This document shows, in pieces, positions 14,282 to 18,085 of a DNA stretch of 18,085 nucleotides. Position numbers and translations under genes: made by a program. The DNA is from Oribacterium sp. Lineage in GTDB: Bacteria > Bacillota_A > Clostridia > Lachnospirales > Lachnospiraceae. Where the stretch lies: assembly GCA_017940955.1 (NCBI GenBank), contig JAGAXP010000147.1, forward strand, positions 1 through 18,085, given 5' to 3'. Within the stretch, counting starts at the first letter, position 1. Every line of letters starts with the position of its first letter. The notes beneath the pieces were generated by a model, which saw only the letters and a program-made list of their open reading frames with translations, ran no database searches and was not told the origin of the DNA.

Positions 14282-15718
14282 ATGGGTAAGTATGCGGAGG
14301 ACGCAAAGGAGCTTTTAAAGCTCGTAGGTGGAAAAGAGAATATTGCAGCGGTATCACATTGTGTTACCAGAATGAGATTTGTTCTTAATGATCCGGCAAA
14401 GGCAGATGTTCCGGGTATAGAGCAGCTCAAATCGGTAAAGGGAAGCTTTACACAGTCAGGACAGTTCCAGGTGATCATCGGAACAACAGTAGGTGATTTT
14501 TACAATGATTTCATCGCGGTATCAGGCATCGAAGGCGTGTCAAAGGATGCGGTTAAGAGTGCTGCAAAGCAGAATCAGAATGCACTTCAGAGAATGATAA
14601 CAGCTCTGGCAGAGGTATTTGCACCACTCATCCCGGCCATCATCACAGGAGGTCTGATCCTCGGTTTCAGAAACTGCATTGACAGTCTGTACCTTTTCGA
14701 AAACGGAACCAAAACCTTATGTGACATCAGTGTATTCTGGGCGGGAATAGACAGTTTCCTGTGGCTTATTGGTGAAGCGGTATTTCATATGCTTCCTGTA
14801 GGTATCTGCTGGTCAGTTACAAAGAAAATGGGAACCACACAGATTCTCGGTATCATTCTGGGTCTCACACTTGTATCAGGACAGCTTTTAAATGCCTATG
14901 CTGTTGCAGGCGCTACTGAGATTCCCGCATGGAATTTCTGTTTCTTCAAAGTAAACATGATAGGCTATCAGGCTCAGGTTATACCGGCAATGCTTGCGGC
15001 ATTTACATTGGCATACCTTGAAAAATTCTTCAGAAAGATCACTCCTGCGGTTGTTTCAATGATAGTTGTTCCGTTCTGCAGTCTGCTTTTATCGGTTATT
15101 GCAGCACACTTTGTTCTGGGACCTATCGGCTGGAAGATCGGCTCAGCAATTTCAGCGGTTGTGTATGCAGGTATCACAGGCTCAATGAAGGTTATCTTTG
15201 GCGGAATCTTCGGTTTCATTTATGCACCACTGGTTATCACCGGACTTCATCATATGTCCAATGCCATCGACCTTCAGCTCATCGCTGACTATGGCGGAAC
15301 CATGCTTTGGCCGATGATCGCTCTTTCAAATATCGCACAGGGTTCAGCAGTCCTTGGAATGATCTTCTTACAGAAGAAGGATCCGGAGGCTCAGGAGGTT
15401 AATGTTCCTTCGTGCATCTCCTGCTATCTCGGCGTAACAGAGCCTGCTATGTTCGGAGTAAACTTAAAGCATGTTTATCCTTTCGTATGCGGAATGATCG
15501 GTTCGGCATGTGCCGCTGTAATCTGCGTGGCAACAGGAACAACAGCCAACGCCATCGGTGTAGGCGGTCTTCCCGGAATCCTTTCAATCCAGCCTCAGCA
15601 CATGGCAAGCTTCGCAATCTGTACACTTGTTGCTGTAGCAGTTCCGTTCCTTCTCACTGTTGCGGTAGGTAAAAAAAGAGGAACCGTAAAGGCTATGAAG
15701 CCGGCGGTAAGCGTTTGA
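14282..15718 (+). CDS. treP: Trehalose-specific PTS enzyme IIBC
   Basis: 478-aa phosphotransferase-system permease that imports trehalose and phosphorylates it to trehalose-6-phosphate. The N-terminal IIB domain (about 1-85) has the phosphorylation cysteine Cys27 in SHCVTRMRF. The IIC membrane domain (about 105-470) includes GGLILGFRN and the GVTEPAMFG segment near the C terminus, both typical of the sucrose/trehalose branch. No IIA domain is fused, as in B. subtilis TreP, so a IIA from another permease must supply phosphate. The ATG at 14282 follows CGGAGG by five bases. An in-frame ATG upstream (14246) would start inside operator C and is rejected. It heads the tre operon under the promoter at 14206. 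Confidence 0.93.
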   Translation: MGKYAEDAKELLKLVGGKENIAAVSHCVTRMRFVLNDPAKADVPGIEQLKSVKGSFTQSGQFQVIIGTTVGDFYNDFIAVSGIEGVSKDAVKSAAKQNQNALQRMITALAEVFAPLIPAIITGGLILGFRNCIDSLYLFENGTKTLCDISVFWAGIDSFLWLIGEAVFHMLPVGICWSVTKKMGTTQILGIILGLTLVSGQLLNAYAVAGATEIPAWNFCFFKVNMIGYQAQVIPAMLAAFTLAYLEKFFRKITPAVVSMIVVPFCSLLLSVIAAHFVLGPIGWKIGSAISAVVYAGITGSMKVIFGGIFGFIYAPLVITGLHHMSNAIDLQLIADYGGTMLWPMIALSNIAQGSAVLGMIFLQKKDPEAQEVNVPSCISCYLGVTEPAMFGVNLKHVYPFVCGMIGSACAAVICVATGTTANAIGVGGLPGILSIQPQHMASFAICTLVAVAVPFLLTVAVGKKRGTVKAMKPAVSV

Positions 15719-15762
15719 AACAGGTATAAGAGTTTGAAAGTAAGCATTGAAATCTGAAATGT

Positions 15763-15887
15763 GGGTCGGCAGCAGTCAGGATTAATCTGGCAGCTGTCTG
15801 ATCCTCCAAATGATTTTGACAGTAAACTTTTGAGATTATTTGGAGGGTGAGATTCGAGTTCGGATTAATTCGGCTCGTGCCTGACCC
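15763..15887 (+). other. Structured treP-treC spacer RNA
   Basis: An outer stem pairs GGGTCGGCA (15763-15771) with TGCCTGACCC (15878-15887), nine pairs with one bulged A. Inside it CCTCCAAAT (15803-15811) pairs perfectly with ATTTGGAGG (15838-15846). The structure ends three bases before the treC ribosome site GGAGG (15890-15894), which could also pair with CCTCC at 15803-15807. It has no T-run, so it is not a plain terminator. It may tune treC translation or message stability. Confidence 0.5.
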
Positions 15888-15900
15888 ATGGAGGAAAGTT

Positions 15901-17535
15901 ATGAAGAATTTTAGTAAGAGTACGATTTATCAGATATATCCGAAGTCTTTCTGTGACAGCAACGGCGACGGAGTCGGTGACATAAGGGGAATCATCGAAA
16001 AGCTTGATTACATCCGTAGTCTCGGGGTGGATTATATCTGGAGTACACCTTTCTTTAAATCACCCATGAATGACAATGGGTACGATATAGAGGATTATCT
16101 TGACATTAATCCTATGTTTGGAAATATGGAGGATGTAACTGAGCTTATTACGGAAGCCGGAAAACGAGGATTGGGAATCATATTTGATATGGTCTTCAAC
16201 CACACCTCTACAGAACACGAGTGGTTTAAACGTGCCCTCGCCGGTGAAGAGAAGTATATGAACTACTATATTTTCCGTGATGGTAATGCTGACGAACCAC
16301 CTACGAACTGGCAGTCAAAGTTCGGCGGCAGTGCCTGGGAATATGTTCCTTCTCTCGGAAAATGGTATCTTCATCTTTTTGATGTATCACAGGCAGATCT
16401 TAACTGGGATAATCCGGAAGTAAGGAACGAGTTAAAGAAGGTCATCCTTTTCTGGAAGGACAAGGGAGTCAGGGGATTCAGATTTGACGTAGTAAATCTC
16501 ATATCAAAGCCGGAGATATTCCGGGATGATGAGGAAGGTGACGGACGAAGATTCTATACTGACGGACCACATGTACATGAATATCTGAAGGAGCTTGTGG
16601 CGGATACGGGTATAGAGGACATGCTGACTGTCGGGGAAATGTCTTCCACCTGCATTGATCACTGCATCAGATACACGGATCCCGGAGAAAAGGAGCTCTC
16701 CATGTGCTTCAACTTTCATCATTTGAAAATAGATTACAAGGATGGAGAAAAATGGGAGCTTCAGAGGCCGGATTACGACAGGCTGAAGGATATATTCCGT
16801 GAGTGGCAGCTCAGGATGCAGGAAAAAAACGGATGGAATGCTGTTTTCTGGTGCAATCACGACCAGCCGAGAGTAGTCTCAAGATTTGGGGATGAACATA
16901 AATATTGGAAAGAGTCTGCAAAGATGCTTGCCTGCAGCATACATATGCTTCGCGGAACGCCGTATATATATCAGGGAGAAGAAATCGGCATGATGAATCC
17001 TCATTATAAAAAAATCGAGGATTACCGGGATGTGGAGAGCATTAACTACTTTAAAATATTGCTGGAAGCCGGAAAGAACGAAGATGAGGCACTTCATATT
17101 TTGGGAGAACGTTCCAGAGATAATTCCAGAACACCGATGCAGTGGGATAATACTGAGCATGCGGGTTTTTCCGAAGCGGAACCCTGGATAAGCCTTCCGG
17201 AGGCGCGCGAGGGTGTAAATGTTTCCGACCAGGAGACAGATGGAGATTCTGTTCTTAACTTCTACAGAAAGCTTGTAAATCTCAGGAAGGAGTACGAGGT
17301 CATCCGTGATGGCAGGATAGAGTTTATCTATGATTCTGTAAAAGAGATTCTGGGCTATAAGAGAATCGGAGAGGATGGAGAAATCATCGTGCTTAACAAT
17401 ATGTCATCAGATGAAGTGAGCCTGCCTCAAGGTATAGATATGTCAGGCAAAAAAATATTACTCTCAAACTATGACCAGAAGCAGCTTTCAAGTATTGATG
17501 CCTTAAGACCATATGAGTGTATTGTGATCCTGTAA
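15901..17535 (+). CDS. treC: Trehalose-6-phosphate hydrolase (alpha,alpha-phosphotrehalase), GH13
   Basis: 544-aa cytoplasmic glycoside hydrolase that splits trehalose-6-phosphate into glucose and glucose-6-phosphate. The GH13 barrel opens with IYQIYPKSF and a calcium-site loop DSNGDGVGD (19-27). Region I is DMVFNHTS (96-103). Region II RGFRFDVVN places the nucleophile at Asp196, region III TVGEMSS gives the acid/base Glu246, and region IV NHDQPR gives Asp321. Family length is about 540-560. Oligo-1,6-glucosidases are close relatives; the treP neighbour and tre operators decide the call. The ATG at 15901 follows GGAGG (15890-15894) by six bases; an in-frame ATG 54 bases upstream lies in the structured spacer and is rejected. 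Same operon as treP. Confidence 0.93.
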   Translation: MKNFSKSTIYQIYPKSFCDSNGDGVGDIRGIIEKLDYIRSLGVDYIWSTPFFKSPMNDNGYDIEDYLDINPMFGNMEDVTELITEAGKRGLGIIFDMVFNHTSTEHEWFKRALAGEEKYMNYYIFRDGNADEPPTNWQSKFGGSAWEYVPSLGKWYLHLFDVSQADLNWDNPEVRNELKKVILFWKDKGVRGFRFDVVNLISKPEIFRDDEEGDGRRFYTDGPHVHEYLKELVADTGIEDMLTVGEMSSTCIDHCIRYTDPGEKELSMCFNFHHLKIDYKDGEKWELQRPDYDRLKDIFREWQLRMQEKNGWNAVFWCNHDQPRVVSRFGDEHKYWKESAKMLACSIHMLRGTPYIYQGEEIGMMNPHYKKIEDYRDVESINYFKILLEAGKNEDEALHILGERSRDNSRTPMQWDNTEHAGFSEAEPWISLPEAREGVNVSDQETDGDSVLNFYRKLVNLRKEYEVIRDGRIEFIYDSVKEILGYKRIGEDGEIIVLNNMSSDEVSLPQGIDMSGKKILLSNYDQKQLSSIDALRPYECIVIL

Positions 17536-17549
17536 GTATTTGTGATCTA

Positions 17550-17595
17550 AAAACCGGAGGGTCTGTTCTGTTTTCGGAACAGACCCTCCGGTTTT
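17550..17595. terminator. Strong terminator of the tre operon
   Basis: A perfect 19-bp stem (17550-17568 with 17577-17595), 8-base loop, starts 14 bases after the treC stop. Its outer pairs are A-T (AAAA/TTTT), so it reads as an intrinsic terminator in both directions. Confidence 0.9.
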
Positions 17596-17613
17596 GTTGT
17601 AGGTCGTGACCAC

Positions 17614-17668
17614 GTGCCGTGCGCTGCTTCAAGTTTTGCCGGCAGCAAAACGATCAAGCGCGTGGCAC
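17614..17668. repeat. Imperfect palindrome beside the insertion sequence
   Basis: Outer arms GTGCCGTGCGCT (17614-17625) and AGCGCGTGGCAC (17657-17668) match at 10 of 12 positions. The centre holds GTTTTGC (17633-17639) and GCAAAAC (17645-17651) around CGGCA. It is richer in GC than its surroundings. It may be a REP-like element that served as an insertion target, or a fold belonging to the insertion sequence. One copy only is seen in this window. Confidence 0.45.
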
Positions 17669-17711
17669 ACAAAACCACCCGCTATGCGGGTGGGTGTTCA
17701 AGTTATACAAA

Positions 17712-17772
17712 ATCACCGTATCCTCACTATAATAGTAGTGCTCAAGCCACTATACAGAAAGGATACGGTGAT
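17712..17772 (+). promoter_or_regulatory. Start-site hairpin of the IS transposase
   Basis: ATCACCGTATCC (17712-17723) and GGATACGGTGAT (17761-17772) form a perfect 12-bp stem that ends four bases before the tnpA ATG. The only ribosome-site-like bases (AGAAAGGA, 17756-17763) are at its base. A nested hairpin (17725-17730 with 17735-17740) lies inside. IS200 is known to block its own transposase translation with such a fold. Confidence 0.7.
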
Positions 17773-17776
17773 ATAA

Positions 17777-18085
17777 ATGGCGAATAAAGAATACTCGCTC
17801 GCCCATACGAAATGGATGTGTAAATATCATATCGTATTTAAACCAAAGTATAGACGAAAAATAATTTACAATCAATATAAGGAAGATTTGCGCGATATAA
17901 TAAAGCACCTATGTAATTACAAAGGTGTAGAGATAATAGAGGGGCATCTGATGCCAGATCATATACATATGTTGGTGTCAATACCACCCAAATATAGTGT
18001 TTCATCATTCATGGGGTATCTGAAAGGTAAATCTGCATTGATGATGTTTGATAAACACGCAAATCTGAAATATAAATTTGGAAAC
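17777..18085 (+). CDS. tnpA: IS200/IS605-family Y1 transposase TnpA, 3' end outside window
   Basis: The first 103 codons of a transposase of the HUH single-strand type, open to the last base of the window. The start MANKEYSLAHTKWMCKYHIVF and the HUH motif HIH (His62, His64) in MPDHIHMLVSIPPKYSVSSF are typical. So is the segment MGYLKGKSALMMF. The catalytic tyrosine normally lies about 20-30 residues further on, outside the window, so activity cannot be judged. The reading frame is intact here. The gene is preceded by its own inhibitory hairpin and has no strong free ribosome site, as expected for low expression. Confidence 0.9.
   Translation, partial: MANKEYSLAHTKWMCKYHIVFKPKYRRKIIYNQYKEDLRDIIKHLCNYKGVEIIEGHLMPDHIHMLVSIPPKYSVSSFMGYLKGKSALMMFDKHANLKYKFGN

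Larger units (their letters stand above)
17671..18085 (+). mobile_element. IS200/IS605-family insertion sequence, left part, cut by window edge
   Basis: A left-end hairpin (CCACCCGC 17675-17682, loop TAT, GCGGGTGG 17686-17693) and a 5' untranslated hairpin precede a Y1 transposase gene, the plan of IS200-type elements. These have end hairpins instead of terminal inverted repeats. The exact left boundary cannot be read without an empty site; 17671 is approximate. The right end lies beyond the window, so presence of a tnpB gene is unknown. Confidence 0.75.

Noticed and set aside
15888..15914. Tiny open frame starting at the ATG that overlaps the treC ribosome site
   Set aside because: Eight codons, out of frame with treC, with no ribosome site of its own.
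16224..16231. GTTTAAAC inside treC, the core of the TreR palindrome
   Set aside because: Flanking bases do not match the operator, and an 8-base core is expected occasionally by chance; it lies in a coding sequence.
1..18085. CRISPR arrays, tRNA or rRNA genes, retron-like or toxin-antitoxin loci
   Set aside because: No regularly spaced repeats, no cloverleaf or rRNA sequence and no matching protein motifs were seen on either strand.

Overview
The window looks like chromosomal DNA from an anaerobic Gram-positive bacterium of the Clostridia, most likely a rumen or gut Lachnospiraceae of the Butyrivibrio/Pseudobutyrivibrio kind. That assignment is inferred from protein character, strong AGGAGG-type ribosome binding sites, moderate GC, dense GTTC/CTT codon use and the gene content; no rRNA or other taxonomic marker is present. 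There are 14 confident complete genes and one gene cut by the right edge. No tRNA, rRNA, CRISPR array, prophage or defence locus was seen, and no gene-free stretch exceeds about 250 bases.

Layout. (1) 235-4982, C4-dicarboxylate block: class II fumarase with its own terminator, then an apparent operon of a 2-hydroxycarboxylate (malate/citrate type) symporter, a small unrecognised zinc-ribbon membrane protein and a short-form malic enzyme, closed by two tandem terminators. Together these genes could import malate, interconvert it with fumarate and decarboxylate it to pyruvate. (2) 5205-10160, nucleoside ABC importer: BMP-type lipoprotein, double-ATPase subunit and two permeases. A terminator lies between the lipoprotein and ATPase genes, and the last three genes overlap by ATGA. 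(3) 10278-13251: a lone minus-strand histidine phosphatase, then a secreted double-SH3 protein and a calcineurin-like phosphoesterase lipoprotein, both plus strand. (4) 13287-17595, trehalose locus: minus-strand treR, divergent treP (PTS EIIBC) and treC (trehalose-6-phosphate hydrolase), ended by a 19-bp-stem terminator. Four near-identical palindromes (TTGTTTAAACAA type) sit on the two divergent promoters and are the clearest regulatory signal in the window. (5) 17614-18085: an imperfect palindrome followed by the left part of an IS200/IS605-type element, with end hairpin, start-site-sequestering hairpin and the first 103 codons of tnpA.

How it works together: the window is an ordinary carbon-scavenging region (dicarboxylates, nucleosides, trehalose) next to an insertion sequence. 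I did not find a convincing undescribed multi-gene system. The points most worth a second look are the four-site TreR operator array with a start-codon reassignment for treR, the structured treP-treC spacer, the SBP/ATPase attenuator-like spacer, and the unknown zinc-ribbon membrane protein inside the malate operon.
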